A DNA stretch of 64,000 bases from Lutimaribacter saemankumensis (GTDB lineage: Bacteria > Pseudomonadota > Alphaproteobacteria > Rhodobacterales > Rhodobacteraceae), in contig NZ_FNEB01000007.1 of the NCBI RefSeq assembly GCF_900100005.1, positions 124,001 through 188,000 of the forward strand, written 5' to 3'. Made by a program: the position numbers and the translations under genes. The notes under the pieces are model-generated. The model was not told the DNA's origin and did not search any database. It saw only the letters and a list, made by a program, of their open reading frames with translations. Shown in pieces: positions 7,771-16,792 of the stretch. Each line of letters begins with the position of its first letter. Within the stretch, counting starts at the first letter, position 1.

Positions 7771-8484
7771 TCAGTCGATCCGGCGTACCAGAAGCTGGTT
7801 TCCGGGGCCCTTCTTTGTCTCGAACACCTTGAGCTCGGCGATCAGGTCGCTGAGCTTGCGCTTGCCGTAGCTGCGAGAGTCGAAATCGGGATGGTCGGCC
7901 TGAATCTGCTGACCCAGGCGGCCCAGTGGATACCATTCGTCGTCCTGGTCGACCTTTTCCATCGCGTCGTAGATCAGTTGCCGCGCGGCGGCCATCGCCT
8001 GCTGGCTGAGGCCGGGCTTGGGGCCGTCGCGTTTCGGTTCGTCGGCCTGCGCGATGTTTTCAATCGCCACGAACCGGTTGCAGGCGTTTTTCAGCGCCGG
8101 CGGGGCCTTTTGTTCGCCGATGCCGATGACCGTCAGGCCCTGTTCTCGGATGCGGCTGGCGAGGCGGGTGAAATCGCTGTCCGAGCTGACCAGGACGAAA
8201 CCGTCGAAATGCCCGGCATGCAGGATGTCCATCGCGTCGATCACCAGCCCGATATCGGACGAGTTCTTGCCCTTGGTCGCCGCCGTCTGCTGATACTGCA
8301 CGAGGCCCAGTTCCTGCGCGACCTTGGTCCAGCCGGACAGGTGGTTGTTGCCCCAGTCGCCGTACACGCGGCGCAGGCCCGGTTCGCCGAAGCTTGTGAC
8401 CTCTTTCAGGATCGCATGGGCGTATTTCGCGGGCACGTTGTCGGCGTCGATCAGAACGGCGAGCAGCGGGGTGTCATTGGCCAT
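7771..8484 (-). CDS. NYN-domain (LabA/DUF88-like) protein with C-terminal OST-HTH/LOTUS domain
   Basis: A 237-residue cytoplasmic protein. The N-terminal NYN PIN-like nuclease domain begins LLAVLIDADNVPAKYAHAIL and has DIGLVIDAMDILH and FVLVSSDSDFTRLASRIREQ, supplying the acidic residues expected of a metal-dependent RNase. The C-terminal 75 residues (IYDAMEKVDQDDEWYPLGRL to NQLLVRRID) match the OST-HTH/LOTUS winged-helix RNA-binding fold. RNA is the likely substrate; the target is unknown. The start MANDTPLL overlaps the stop of the preceding gene by 11 bp, so the two are coupled. Confidence 0.87.
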   Translation of the reverse strand: MANDTPLLAVLIDADNVPAKYAHAILKEVTSFGEPGLRRVYGDWGNNHLSGWTKVAQELGLVQYQQTAATKGKNSSDIGLVIDAMDILHAGHFDGFVLVSSDSDFTRLASRIREQGLTVIGIGEQKAPPALKNACNRFVAIENIAQADEPKRDGPKPGLSQQAMAAARQLIYDAMEKVDQDDEWYPLGRLGQQIQADHPDFDSRSYGKRKLSDLIAELKVFETKKGPGNQLLVRRID

Positions 8485-8914
8485 CTTGGAAAATCTCCGT
8501 GTCGAGGTCGGCGCAGGTGGATCGCCCCCGCCATAGGGCATGAAGGGCGCGGGCGCGAGCGGCGTCTTGTTCCCGCAGGTAAATCACGCCGCTGTCGATC
8601 CGTTCGCGGACCACGGGCGCGGTCAGACGATGGCCGCAGGCGCGGACCTGCATCGGCTGTCCGACCGACCGGGCCGTCAGCCCTGCCAGGGCCGCGGCGG
8701 CATCGGGCGTGACGCGCAGGTGAATCCCGGCTACCCCGTTTGCCGCGGGGCTTGCAAGCTGCACTTCGGCGATGTCGGCAGGGCCGAGGCGCAGCTTTCC
8801 TTCGGCGGATTCCAGGGACAACACGGCCGCGGACGGGCTGTTGTCGGCCAGCGCCGGGACGGGCATGGCCATCAGGGCGGCGGCGGTCAGGGCAGGGAGG
8901 CGGATGCGATCCAT
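8474..8914 (-). CDS. Periplasmic protein resembling the SecD P1-head domain
   Basis: A 146-residue secreted protein with signal peptide MDRIRLPALTAAALMAMPVPALA. The mature part follows the SecD/SecDF P1-head pattern: IHLRVTPDAAAALAGLTARS, VGQPMQVRACGHRLTAPVV, RERIDSGVIYL (compare the SecD motif of a strand, a T-x-x-x-x-G turn, and a P-x-V-x-x-x-I-x-x-G segment). No membrane helices follow, so it is not SecD itself. It overlaps the NYN gene by 11 bp. The role is unknown and the fold call is by pattern. Confidence 0.65.
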   Translation of the reverse strand: MDRIRLPALTAAALMAMPVPALADNSPSAAVLSLESAEGKLRLGPADIAEVQLASPAANGVAGIHLRVTPDAAAALAGLTARSVGQPMQVRACGHRLTAPVVRERIDSGVIYLREQDAARARALHALWRGRSTCADLDTEIFQDGQ

Positions 8915-8923
8915 CCCTGCACC

Positions 8924-9409
8924 CTAAACCAGTGACCGGAACATGACGAGCGCATCGACATAGCCCTGTTGCGGGTGGTGGAACGCGCCGGGGAGGCGGC
9001 CGACGATGTCGAACCCCGCGCCTTCCCAGATCGCGACCGCGCGGGTGTTGGTGGAAACCACGAAGTTGAACTGCATCGCCCGGAACCCGAAACCCGGTGC
9101 GGCATCGAGCGAATGGGCCAGCATCGCGCGCGCCACGCCCCGCCCGCGCGCGGCCGGCGATGTGACGTAGCCGCAATTGCACACGTGGCTGCCGCCGCCC
9201 TTCTGGTTGCGCACCATGTAGTAGGTGCCCAGCGGCGTGCCTGAATCCTCGGCCACGAACACGTGGCGTTGGGGACCGAACCAGTAGGCCAGCGCATCCT
9301 CGCGGGAAATATCGGGGTCGATCGCATAGGTGTCGCCCGCGCGGAACACGGGTTCCAGCATTGCCCAGACGGCTTCGTCATCGGCGCGGGTGGCGGGGCG
9401 GATGTTCAT
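8924..9409 (-). CDS. GNAT family N-acetyltransferase
   Basis: A 161-residue acetyl-CoA-dependent acyltransferase. MNIRPATRADDEAVWAML is the usual first strand-helix of GNAT proteins. The acetyl-CoA pyrophosphate loop is SPAARGRGVARAML (about 84-97, R/Q-x-x-G-x-A type), and the C-terminal FVVSTNTRAVAIWEGAGF is motif B. The substrate is not predictable. Its ATG overlaps the stop of the ion channel gene by 4 bp (ATGA), so the two are translationally coupled. Confidence 0.9.
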   Translation of the reverse strand: MNIRPATRADDEAVWAMLEPVFRAGDTYAIDPDISREDALAYWFGPQRHVFVAEDSGTPLGTYYMVRNQKGGGSHVCNCGYVTSPAARGRGVARAMLAHSLDAAPGFGFRAMQFNFVVSTNTRAVAIWEGAGFDIVGRLPGAFHHPQQGYVDALVMFRSLV

Positions 9410-10176
9410 GTCTGGCCTTCGGTTTCGATGTGGATCACGCTGCCGCAATGCTTGCAATGCACGGCATCGGCATCATGCAGCACAAGCCCGCAGGTTTCGC
9501 AAGGTTGCCGCACCTTGTTGGGGCGGAACAGCACCTGCACAAGCCGCAGGAACAGGGTGACGCCGAAGATCATCACCAGCACCGAGATCAGCCGTCCCGC
9601 CGTGCCCGGCAGAGTGATGTCGCCGAACCCCGTGGTGGTCAGCGCCGTGACGGTGAAATAGAGCGCGTCGGCATAGTTCCCGATCTGCGGGTTGATCTTG
9701 TACTGGGTGGCATAGATCAGCCCGGTCATCACGAAGATGAAAACCGCGAGGTTGAGAACGGCCAGAACCACGTCCTCGTTCCGGCGGAAATAGGGGAAAT
9801 CCCGGCGCAGGCGGCGCGACAACTGGTAGGTGTGCAACAGGCGCAATGTGCGCAGCACCCGCAGAAAGGCCAGCCCCTCGCCCGCGAGAGGCGCGATGAA
9901 GGACACGATCGCGATCAGGTCCGCGATGGTGGTCAGCCGCGTCAGTTGCCGCCAGCGGTTCGTCGACACCCAGAGCCGGGCCAGGAAATCGCTCAGGATC
10001 ACGACGCCGAAGACGGCGTCCAGCGTTTCGACCACCGGGCCGTGGTCGGTGAAGGATGTGGCGATGACGAAAAGGATCGTCGTGACATCGAAGGTCAGCA
10101 ACGCGTAGCGGAACCTGTGGGCGCGGTCGCTGTCGCCCATGTAGAGTTCACGTATCCGGTTCTGCATCGCGTCCAT
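9406..10176 (-). CDS. Voltage-sensor-type potassium channel with C-terminal zinc ribbon
   Basis: A 256-residue inner-membrane channel. Helices S1-S4 occupy about residues 25-125, with an arginine-bearing S4 (FLRVLRTLRLLHTYQLSRRL, 105-124). A pore helix and filter follow (TTTGFGD, 180-186, the GFGD variant of the K+ filter), then S6 (ISVLVMIFGVTLFLRLVQVL). The tail has a four-cysteine zinc ribbon CETC-CKHC (226, 229, 241, 244), unusual for a channel. ATG at 10176 is chosen; 10167 is also possible. Downstream it overlaps the GNAT gene by 4 bp. Confidence 0.85.
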   Translation of the reverse strand: MDAMQNRIRELYMGDSDRAHRFRYALLTFDVTTILFVIATSFTDHGPVVETLDAVFGVVILSDFLARLWVSTNRWRQLTRLTTIADLIAIVSFIAPLAGEGLAFLRVLRTLRLLHTYQLSRRLRRDFPYFRRNEDVVLAVLNLAVFIFVMTGLIYATQYKINPQIGNYADALYFTVTALTTTGFGDITLPGTAGRLISVLVMIFGVTLFLRLVQVLFRPNKVRQPCETCGLVLHDADAVHCKHCGSVIHIETEGQT

Positions 10177-10205
10177 CCCGTACGGTGTGCTGCTGGCTAT
10201 GCAAA

Positions 10206-10236
10206 TAGAAAAGGCGCCGCCAGGCAAGGCGGCGCC
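10206..10236 (-). terminator. Rho-independent terminator of adhI
   Basis: GGCGCCGCC and GGCGGCGCC (10213-10221, 10228-10236) form a 9-bp stem, followed on the minus strand by TTTTCTATTT. It lies 25 bp after the adhI stop. Confidence 0.8.
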
Positions 10237-10261
10237 CAATTGCAGGGACATGCCTGCCGGA

Positions 10262-11392
10262 TCAGTAGATCACGACCGAGCGGATGGATTCGCCCTTGTG
10301 CATCAGGTCGAACGCATCATTGATCTTTTCCAGCGGCATGGTGTGGGTGATCATCGGGTCGATCTCGATCTTGCCGTCCACGTACCAGTCGACGAATTTC
10401 GGCACGTCGGTGCGGCCCTTGGCCCCGCCGAAGGCAGTGCCTTTCCAGGTGCGCCCGGTAACAAGCTGGAACGGACGGGTGCTGATTTCGGCACCTGCCG
10501 GCGCCACGCCGATGATGACCGACACGCCCCAGCCGCGGTGCGAACATTCCAGCGCGTCGCGCATCACCTGCACGTTGCCCGTGGCGTCGAAGGAATAATC
10601 CACGCCGCCGATCTGGTCGCGTTCGGTTTTCGTCAGATCGATGATCGCCTGCGTGACCGAGCCGTCGATTTCCTTGGGGTTGACGAAATGGGTCATGCCG
10701 AACTTGCGCGCCATTTCGGCCTTGTCGTTGTTCAGGTCGACGCCGATGATCATGTCGGCGCCCGCCATGCGCAGGCCCTGGATCACGTTCAGGCCGATCC
10801 CGCCCAGACCGAACACCGCCGCCGTGCTGCCGATTTCGACACCCGCGGTATTGATCACCGCGCCGATCCCGGTGGTCACGCCGCAGCCGATGTAGCAGAT
10901 CTTTTCGAAGGGCGCGTCGTCGCGCACCTTGGCGAGCGCGATTTCCGGCAGGACGGTGTGGTTGGCGAAGGTCGAACAGCCCATGTAATGGTAGATCGGC
11001 GTGCCATCCAGCATCGAGAACCGCGTGGTGCCATCGGGCATGAGGCCCTGGCCCTGGGTGTTGCGGATCGCGGTGCAGAGGTTCGTCTTGCCTGACAGGC
11101 AGGACGGGCATTCGCGGCATTCCGGCGTATAGAGCGGGATCACATGATCGCCGGGTTTCAGCGTGGTGACGCCTTCGCCCACCTCGACGACGACGCCTGC
11201 GCCCTCGTGTCCGAGGATCGCGGGAAAGATGCCTTCGGGGTCGGCGCCCGAAAGGGTGAATTCATCCGTGTGGCAGATGCCGGTGGCCTTGATTTCGACC
11301 AGCACCTCGCCGGCCTTGGGGCCTTCGAGGTTCACTTCCATGATTTCCAGCGGTTTGCCGGCCTCGAGGGCCACGGCGGCTTTGGTGCGCAT
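10262..11392 (-). CDS. adhI: S-(hydroxymethyl)glutathione dehydrogenase (class III alcohol dehydrogenase)
   Basis: Oxidises S-hydroxymethylglutathione (formaldehyde plus glutathione) to S-formylglutathione with NAD+. It is 376 residues, as usual. Catalytic zinc ligands are in [15 protein letters not shown] and [14 protein letters not shown]; the structural zinc has [15 protein letters not shown]. The Rossmann motif is [15 protein letters not shown]. The segment [19 protein letters not shown] is typical of class III enzymes. The start [12 protein letters not shown] follows an AACAGGATT ribosome site. The next step, fghA, lies at 782-1612. It is divergent from the DUF1963 gene, with a terminator right after its stop. 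Confidence 0.95.
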   Translation of the reverse strand: MRTKAAVALEAGKPLEIMEVNLEGPKAGEVLVEIKATGICHTDEFTLSGADPEGIFPAILGHEGAGVVVEVGEGVTTLKPGDHVIPLYTPECRECPSCLSGKTNLCTAIRNTQGQGLMPDGTTRFSMLDGTPIYHYMGCSTFANHTVLPEIALAKVRDDAPFEKICYIGCGVTTGIGAVINTAGVEIGSTAAVFGLGGIGLNVIQGLRMAGADMIIGVDLNNDKAEMARKFGMTHFVNPKEIDGSVTQAIIDLTKTERDQIGGVDYSFDATGNVQVMRDALECSHRGWGVSVIIGVAPAGAEISTRPFQLVTGRTWKGTAFGGAKGRTDVPKFVDWYVDGKIEIDPMITHTMPLEKINDAFDLMHKGESIRSVVIY

Positions 11393-11559
11393 AATCCTGT
11401 TTCTCCCCGGTTTGCAGTCGCGCGAACCCTGCGGCAATCGCGCGGGTAATTCAAGCGCCGAACCTTGCCCTGCCATGACGCGGGATTTTCAGGGGAAAGC
11501 CGCAAATTGACCACATTCCACGGTAAAAATCACGGCTGAATTGGCAGAAGGATGCAGAG

Positions 11560-12882
11560 ATGCGCGGATTTCTGGACAAGCTGAAAAAGGCGGTTGCCCG
11601 CGAAGAAAAGACCCCCGAAATGGTCGGGGCGGATGCCACGGCCGAGAACGAAGCGGCCTGGGACGAACAGGTGCGCCGTGAATTCATGGAATTTCACGAC
11701 ACCACGCCGTTGCCCGAAGGGCCGACCGTGTCGTTGCATGACGGTCCGGTGCGCCTGCGCCCGGTGATGCCGTTGCCCGGACAGGAAGTGTCGGGTAGCT
11801 GGATCGGCGGGCTGCCCTCGTTGCCGCCGGAAATGCCCTGGCCCGTCCTTGGCGACAACCCCGCGCTGTTCCTGGCGCAGATCGACTGCAGCGAATTGCC
11901 GGTGGACCTGTGGGGCGGGGCGGGCCCGCGCGAGGGCTGGCTGGTATTCTTTGTCGCGCAGGACCGGCTGTCGGAGCTGTGTGTGCGCCATGTCGATGGC
12001 ACGCTTGAGGAACGTCGGCCGCCCGAGGGTCTGAACTATCCGCATGGAATGAATTGGCCGGCGGCGCTGTCGCGCGACATCTGGCCGGATTTCGGCGTGA
12101 CGCCGCGCTGGCCGGTGATCGTCGAAGAGATCGCCGAGCTGCCCGCCGAAAGCGGGATCGAGCGCAAGCTGAACAGCAAGAATCTGCCCCGGCAGGAATG
12201 TTACCGCGACTTCGGCATGAGCGCCGGTCGCTATCCGTTCGACTGGGCATCGGCGCTGCTGCTGCTGCACAGCGCGGCCGAAGACCTGGAGCGGTGGGCC
12301 GGCGTCTATCGTGACCGCGTGGCCAAGGGCGAGGAAGACGCCGCGGAGCTGATGCAAAGCAGCGAGGCGGCCGCGCGCAGCGTGGCCCGGCTGATCGAGG
12401 GCGTGGAGGGCGCGCGTGCGCGCGCCAGTTTCAGCGACGAGGCGGCGGAACTGGTCGTCGAGGGTCTGCGCCGCGTCAAGCGCAAGGTGGAAATCTGGGA
12501 CGAGGATGGCCGCAAGGTCGTGGCCTCGCCCGTGATCGGATCGAGCACGGTGATGCGGCAGTACCTGCCGCTGGCCGAGATGCGCGCACGGCAGATCTAT
12601 TGCGCCGATCCGGCCGCGCTGCCGGAGGCGCAGAAGGCCTATTTCGAACGTCTGTGGTTGTCGGATGCCGAATTCGAAAGCGGGTATATGGGTGGCTGCC
12701 CCGAAGGCTCTTTCTTTGAGGGGCACGTCGAGGCAGGGGCCGTACCGCTGCTGATGCTGCCCACAAGCGACCTGATCGGCTGGATGTGGGGTGACCTGGG
12801 CGACCTGGGCATCTTCATCCGTGGCAGCGACCTTGAACCCGGTCACTGGGACAACGCCTGGGCGGCTGACACCCAGGGCTGA
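11560..12882 (+). CDS. DUF1963 (YwqG-like) domain protein
   Basis: A 440-residue protein with no signal or membrane segment. The YwqG/DUF1963 pattern is seen in SWIGGLPSLPPEMPWPV, NPALFLAQIDCSELP, GWLVFFVAQD, and the C-terminal LLMLPTSDLIGWMWGDLGDL with DLEPGHWDNAW. The middle (about 180-330) is charged and helical (SEAAARSVARLIEGVEGARA), longer than compact YwqG. The family has no established function; some members are linked to contact-dependent or stress systems. It stands alone between adhI (divergent) and a convergent cytochrome gene. Confidence 0.75.
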   Translation: MRGFLDKLKKAVAREEKTPEMVGADATAENEAAWDEQVRREFMEFHDTTPLPEGPTVSLHDGPVRLRPVMPLPGQEVSGSWIGGLPSLPPEMPWPVLGDNPALFLAQIDCSELPVDLWGGAGPREGWLVFFVAQDRLSELCVRHVDGTLEERRPPEGLNYPHGMNWPAALSRDIWPDFGVTPRWPVIVEEIAELPAESGIERKLNSKNLPRQECYRDFGMSAGRYPFDWASALLLLHSAAEDLERWAGVYRDRVAKGEEDAAELMQSSEAAARSVARLIEGVEGARARASFSDEAAELVVEGLRRVKRKVEIWDEDGRKVVASPVIGSSTVMRQYLPLAEMRARQIYCADPAALPEAQKAYFERLWLSDAEFESGYMGGCPEGSFFEGHVEAGAVPLLMLPTSDLIGWMWGDLGDLGIFIRGSDLEPGHWDNAWAADTQG

Positions 12883-12890
12883 GCACCGGT

Positions 12891-13328
12891 CTATTTCGAG
12901 ATGCGATAGGGTTTGTGGCAGCCGGAACAGCTGGCGCCCAGCTTTCTCAGACCATCCTGAAGCGTGGCATGATCGCTGGTGTCGATGGCGGCGGCGGCCT
13001 GCTCCATCTCTTCTGCCGCCTGGGTGAAGCCATCCCAGTCGGTCCAGATTTCGGGGCGCGCTTCGGATGCGGGATCGGTTTCGCGGGCCTGGAACGCTGC
13101 GGGAATCCGCCTTGCATGGTCGATCAGGTCTGCGCGGGCCTGGGCCGCGCGGTCGGCGTCGAACGGGATCGCGCCCTTGACCATTCCGCCGATCGTGGCC
13201 GTGGCCTCTTTTACCTCGACCATCAGGTTCATCCTGGCCTTCACGGCGGGGTTTTGCACGCCCTGGTGGGCCAGGGCGGCGGTGGCCACAAGGGCCGCGG
13301 CGATGGGCAGGGTCGTATAGCGGTGCAT
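12891..13328 (-). CDS. Cytochrome c' family protein
   Basis: A 145-residue periplasmic haem protein: signal peptide MHRYTTLPIAAALVATAALA, mature four-helix domain, and C-terminal haem-binding CSGCH (134-138), the place typical of cytochrome c' (cytochrome c556/c-prime, PF01322). These proteins often bind NO or serve in electron transfer. The start is backed by GGAGG eight bases upstream (GACGGAGGACAC). Stop codons of this gene and DUF1963 face each other 8 bp apart. Confidence 0.9.
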   Translation of the reverse strand: MHRYTTLPIAAALVATAALAHQGVQNPAVKARMNLMVEVKEATATIGGMVKGAIPFDADRAAQARADLIDHARRIPAAFQARETDPASEARPEIWTDWDGFTQAAEEMEQAAAAIDTSDHATLQDGLRKLGASCSGCHKPYRISK

Positions 13329-13417
13329 GTGTCCTCCGTCTCGGGTTTCCCCGTGAACATATGGCTGCCCACCCCCGGATTGCCAGTCTGGACTCGAATC
13401 ACGTCGGGCGATACCAA

Positions 13418-13432
13418 GAACAAAACACGAAC
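13418..13432. promoter_or_regulatory. LexA (SOS) box of imuB
   Basis: GAACAAAACACGAAC fits the alphaproteobacterial LexA direct repeat GTTC-N7-GTTC (read on the other strand as GAAC-N7-GAAC) with no mismatch. It ends 13 bp before the imuB ATG. Confidence 0.8.
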
Positions 13433-13445
13433 AAGTCTGCTGCCG

Positions 13446-15107
13446 ATGTCCCGAAAACGCGCGCTTTCCCTGTGGTTTCCGCGTCTGGGCGCCGAACGTC
13501 TGTTGCGCGTGCTGCGCGTGCCGGACTGGTCGGTGCCCTTTGCCGTGCTGCGCGACACCGGGCAGATGCAGGTGATCGCCTCGCTGAACGAGGCGGGCAG
13601 CCGGGCGGGGCTGCGGGTGGGCCAGCCGATGCGCGATGCGATGGCGATGTGCCCCGGGCTGATGACGCGGCTGCACAACCCCCAGGCCGAGGCTGCGTTC
13701 CTGACGACGCTGCGCCGCTGGGCCACGCGGTTTTCACCCTGGGTGGCCGAGCAGGGGGCGGATGCGCTGATGCTGGACATCACCGGTTGCAGCCATCTGT
13801 TCGGCGGCGAAGAGGCGATGATGGCCCGGATCGAGGCGGATTGCGCGCGTCACGGGCTGAGCGTGCTGTGCGGTATCGCCGACACGCCCGGTGCGGCCTG
13901 GGCGCTGGCGCGGTTCGCGGGGGATGCGCCGGGCCATATCCGCAGCGGCGACGCCATCGACCAGGAGGCGCGGGCCACCCGGTCGCGTGCCGCAAGGCGC
14001 CGGCATTGGGAACGTGGCGGCGCGGCGCCCGTGCAGGGCGCCGTCCGCGCGCCCCGCCATCGCATCGCGGCCCCCGGCCAGACACGCGGCGCGCTGGAGC
14101 CGTTGCCGGTGGCGGCCCTGCGGCTGGAGGCGGACACGGTGGAAAAGCTGGGCCGGCTGGGATTGCGCCGCATCGGGGATCTGGCAGGGCAACCGCGCGC
14201 CGGGTTGGCGCGGCGGTTCGGTATCGGGCTGGTGCAGCGGCTGGACCAAGCGCTGGGCGCGGTGCCCGAACCGATCAGCCCGGCGCGGCAGGACACGGCG
14301 CTGGCCACACGCCTGACCCTGCCCGAGCCGATCGGGCTGGAGGCGGACATTCTGGCCGCGCTCGACCGGCTGATCCCGCGCCTGTGCGAGATGCTGCGCG
14401 ACCGCGGGCTGGGTGCGCGGGCCGTGCGCCTGCAGGCGTATCGCGCGGATGGAACGATGGGCGCGGTCAGCGTCGGGCTGGCCCGGCCCGCGCGCGATCC
14501 CGACCGTATCCGCCCGCTGCTGGCGATGAAGCTGGACGAGCTGGACGCCGGTTTCGGCATCGACATGCTGCGGCTCGAGGCGGTGCAGGCCGAGCCTGTT
14601 CACGCCACCGCCCATGCCGGCCACGCCCAGGCGGCGCTGGCCGCGCGCGACCGCATGGGACAGGCCAATGCGCTGGACGACCTGATCGGCCGGATGGGCG
14701 CGCGGATCGGGCTGGAGGCGATCACCCGCCGCCATCCGGGCGAAAGCCACATTCCCGAAAAGGGTGCACAGGTTCTGGCGGCCGCGTGGTCGGCCCCGCA
14801 TGACGGCCCCTGGCCGGACCCGCCCGCGCCGCGCCCGCTGCTGATGTGGCGCCCTGAACCGGTGCAGGCCCCCGACCGGCCGCGCCTGCCCGAACGGTTT
14901 CGCTGGCGGCGGCAGGATTTTCGCGTGGCCCATGCGCGCGGGCCCGAACGCATCGCGCCGGAATGGTGGCTGGACGATCCCGAATGGCGCTCGGGCACGC
15001 GGGATTACTGGGTCGTCACGACGCAAGACGGGGCGCGGCTATGGTTGTTCTTCGCCCATGGCGCGGCGCTGAGTCCGGGCTGGTTCTGCCAGGGCAGTTT
15101 CGCCTGA
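13446..15107 (+). CDS. imuB: ImuB-type Y-family polymerase-like protein
   Basis: SOS mutagenesis protein of 553 residues, normally a hub with ImuA and DnaE2 for error-prone repair. It begins MSRKRALSLWFPRLGAERLL, the ImuB form in which the first catalytic acidic residues of Y-family polymerases are lost. A palm/finger/little-finger Y-family layout follows. The C-terminal ImuB domain has GPERIAPEWWLDDPEW, RDYWVVTTQDGARLWLFF and SPGWFCQGSFA. A LexA box lies just upstream. No imuA or dnaE2 lies beside it: cytochrome c' is on one side and an SRPBCC gene on the other. The product probably cannot polymerise by itself. Confidence 0.88.
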   Translation: MSRKRALSLWFPRLGAERLLRVLRVPDWSVPFAVLRDTGQMQVIASLNEAGSRAGLRVGQPMRDAMAMCPGLMTRLHNPQAEAAFLTTLRRWATRFSPWVAEQGADALMLDITGCSHLFGGEEAMMARIEADCARHGLSVLCGIADTPGAAWALARFAGDAPGHIRSGDAIDQEARATRSRAARRRHWERGGAAPVQGAVRAPRHRIAAPGQTRGALEPLPVAALRLEADTVEKLGRLGLRRIGDLAGQPRAGLARRFGIGLVQRLDQALGAVPEPISPARQDTALATRLTLPEPIGLEADILAALDRLIPRLCEMLRDRGLGARAVRLQAYRADGTMGAVSVGLARPARDPDRIRPLLAMKLDELDAGFGIDMLRLEAVQAEPVHATAHAGHAQAALAARDRMGQANALDDLIGRMGARIGLEAITRRHPGESHIPEKGAQVLAAAWSAPHDGPWPDPPAPRPLLMWRPEPVQAPDRPRLPERFRWRRQDFRVAHARGPERIAPEWWLDDPEWRSGTRDYWVVTTQDGARLWLFFAHGAALSPGWFCQGSFA

Positions 15108-15113
15108 GCGCCG

Positions 15114-15581
15114 TTATGCCGTCTGGCTGTAGCGGTCTTCGATGTCGGTTGCGTAATCGGCAACGCGCAGGTGGAACTTGCGGTTGAGATTGCTCCGCGC
15201 CAGTTTCAGCGATTGCACCATCAGCCGGGCCGACAGGGTCTTGGGCGAGAGTTTCAGCGAAACGCTCATCCTTGTGCGCTGCCGCGACAGCGCGACAAGA
15301 TCGATCACCATCTCGGCCTCGAGTCCGGGCGAGCCGCCTGTGAACACCATCTGGTTGGGCGGGTCATAGGTGCTGAGCACGACCGAAATCCGGCGCTCGC
15401 GCCCGCGCAGCATGAAGCGGGCATTCCAGCTCATGCCGGGGCCGGGTGCGCGCAGGTTGTCGGTGCGCTGCACTTCGGCGCCGCGGCGCATTGCAGCGCG
15501 TTCGAAGCTGTCGAAATCCGCCAGCATCGTGAACACCGCATCGATGGGTGCGGCGATGTCTTCCTTGGAGGCGAATTTCAT
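15114..15581 (-). CDS. SRPBCC (START-like) family protein
   Basis: A 155-residue cytoplasmic protein of the polyketide cyclase/START-like ligand-binding superfamily. It begins MKFASKEDIAAPIDAVFTML, the usual first strand-helix (DIAAPIDAVF), with later strands RISVVLSTYDPPNQMVFTGG and LEAEMVIDLVAL before a long C-terminal helix. Family members bind lipids, hydrophobic ligands or, as in CoxG, aid enzyme assembly. The ligand is unknown. It converges with imuB (6 bp between stops). Confidence 0.75.
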   Translation of the reverse strand: MKFASKEDIAAPIDAVFTMLADFDSFERAAMRRGAEVQRTDNLRAPGPGMSWNARFMLRGRERRISVVLSTYDPPNQMVFTGGSPGLEAEMVIDLVALSRQRTRMSVSLKLSPKTLSARLMVQSLKLARSNLNRKFHLRVADYATDIEDRYSQTA

Positions 15582-15647
15582 TGCACTGCTCGTTACCTTA
15601 CCGGGGCGATATACCTTGCCGTGTTTCGCCTATCGGGCCTTGTCGTG

Positions 15648-16640
15648 TCAATCCAGCCGATCCGCAAGCCAGTTGCGCAGCAGAAAGCCGGCAATGGCGC
15701 CGTGACGAGGAGGCATGATGCGCGGGTGTTGGCGGGCCATCACGGACAACATTTCTTCGCGGGTGACCCAGAGCGCCTCTTCGATCTCGACTGGGTCTAT
15801 GGAAATCTCGTCGCTTGTCGCCTCGCCCCGGCAACCCAGCATGAGCGAGGCCGGGAATGGCCAGGGCTGGCTGGCAAGGTAGGACACCGGCCCGACGCGC
15901 ACGCCGGCCTCTTCCCAGACTTCGCGGCGGACCGCAGCCTCGATCGTTTCGCCCGGTTCGACGAAGCCCGCCAGCAGCGAATACATGCCCTGTGGCCAGC
16001 CGTGGCTGCGCCCCAGCAGGACCGAGTTGCCGCGCGTGATCAGCATGATGACGACCGGGTCGGTGCGCGGGAAATGATGCGCGCCGCAGGCTGGGCAATC
16101 GCTTTGCCAGCCGGCCTGGCCGATGGTGCTTTCTGCGCCGCACCGCGCGCAGAAGCGGTGGCTGCGGTGCCACAGATACAGCGCGCGGGCGGTGGCGGCC
16201 AGTTCGGCGTCGCGGGGCGAAAGCGCCGTCATCACCGCGCGCAGTTCGCGAAAGCGGTGGGTGGGCGGCAGGGACGGGTGATGCTGTTCGCTGCGATCGA
16301 GGAAGCTGTTGAACGCCGCATCGTCCACCCCGCCGGGATCCCAGGCGGACAAATCGTGCGCAAAGACCGCATGCCCGTCCTCGCGCCCCAGCAGGATCGG
16401 GGGCTTGCCGGCGGCCTCGGCCCAGATCGGGTGATCCATCGGCAGGCGCACCAGCGCCGCGCCGGGCCGGCCGCTTTCGTCGGGGGGCGTGTCCGCCACC
16501 AGGGGCTTGCCCCGCCAGAGCGCGATTGCGCGCGCCTCGGGGGCGGTTGCCGCCGTGGCGAGGGCCGCACTGTCGCCGCGCAATTCGGCCGCGCGGTCAA
16601 GCGACGAGCCCCCGAAAGTCACGGTTTCCGCGATGCGCAT
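15648..16640 (-). CDS. nudC: NADH pyrophosphatase NudC
   Basis: Nudix enzyme that cleaves NADH to NMNH and AMP and can remove NAD caps from RNA. It is 330 residues. A zinc ribbon has Cys at about 164, 167, 182 and 185 (FCARCG, DCPACG). The Nudix box is GFVEPGETIEAAVRREVWEE (225-244) plus AGV. SQPWPFPASLM (257-267) is the NudC subfamily signature that separates it from other Nudix proteins. MRIAETVTFGG is used as start; 50 extra residues upstream are unlikely. It is divergent from a nucleotidase gene. Confidence 0.95.
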   Translation of the reverse strand: MRIAETVTFGGSSLDRAAELRGDSAALATAATAPEARAIALWRGKPLVADTPPDESGRPGAALVRLPMDHPIWAEAAGKPPILLGREDGHAVFAHDLSAWDPGGVDDAAFNSFLDRSEQHHPSLPPTHRFRELRAVMTALSPRDAELAATARALYLWHRSHRFCARCGAESTIGQAGWQSDCPACGAHHFPRTDPVVIMLITRGNSVLLGRSHGWPQGMYSLLAGFVEPGETIEAAVRREVWEEAGVRVGPVSYLASQPWPFPASLMLGCRGEATSDEISIDPVEIEEALWVTREEMLSVMARQHPRIMPPRHGAIAGFLLRNWLADRLD

Positions 16641-16792
16641 TGTCCTGATCCTGTCCCCTGTCCCGGTGGCGCGACATTGCCAGCGCGCGCGGGGAAAGAA
16701 AACCCGCGCATGACGCCGTTCTTGCGGGTGTCGTGAAAGCTGTCTACCAATGGTTGTATTCGCTGCGGGGGCAAGGGGGAGCGTCGGCAAGC

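Noticed and set aside
12915-13445. A longer N-terminus of imuB
   Set aside because: The 177 extra codons run antisense through cytochrome c' and past the LexA box; the conserved ImuB start is at 13446.
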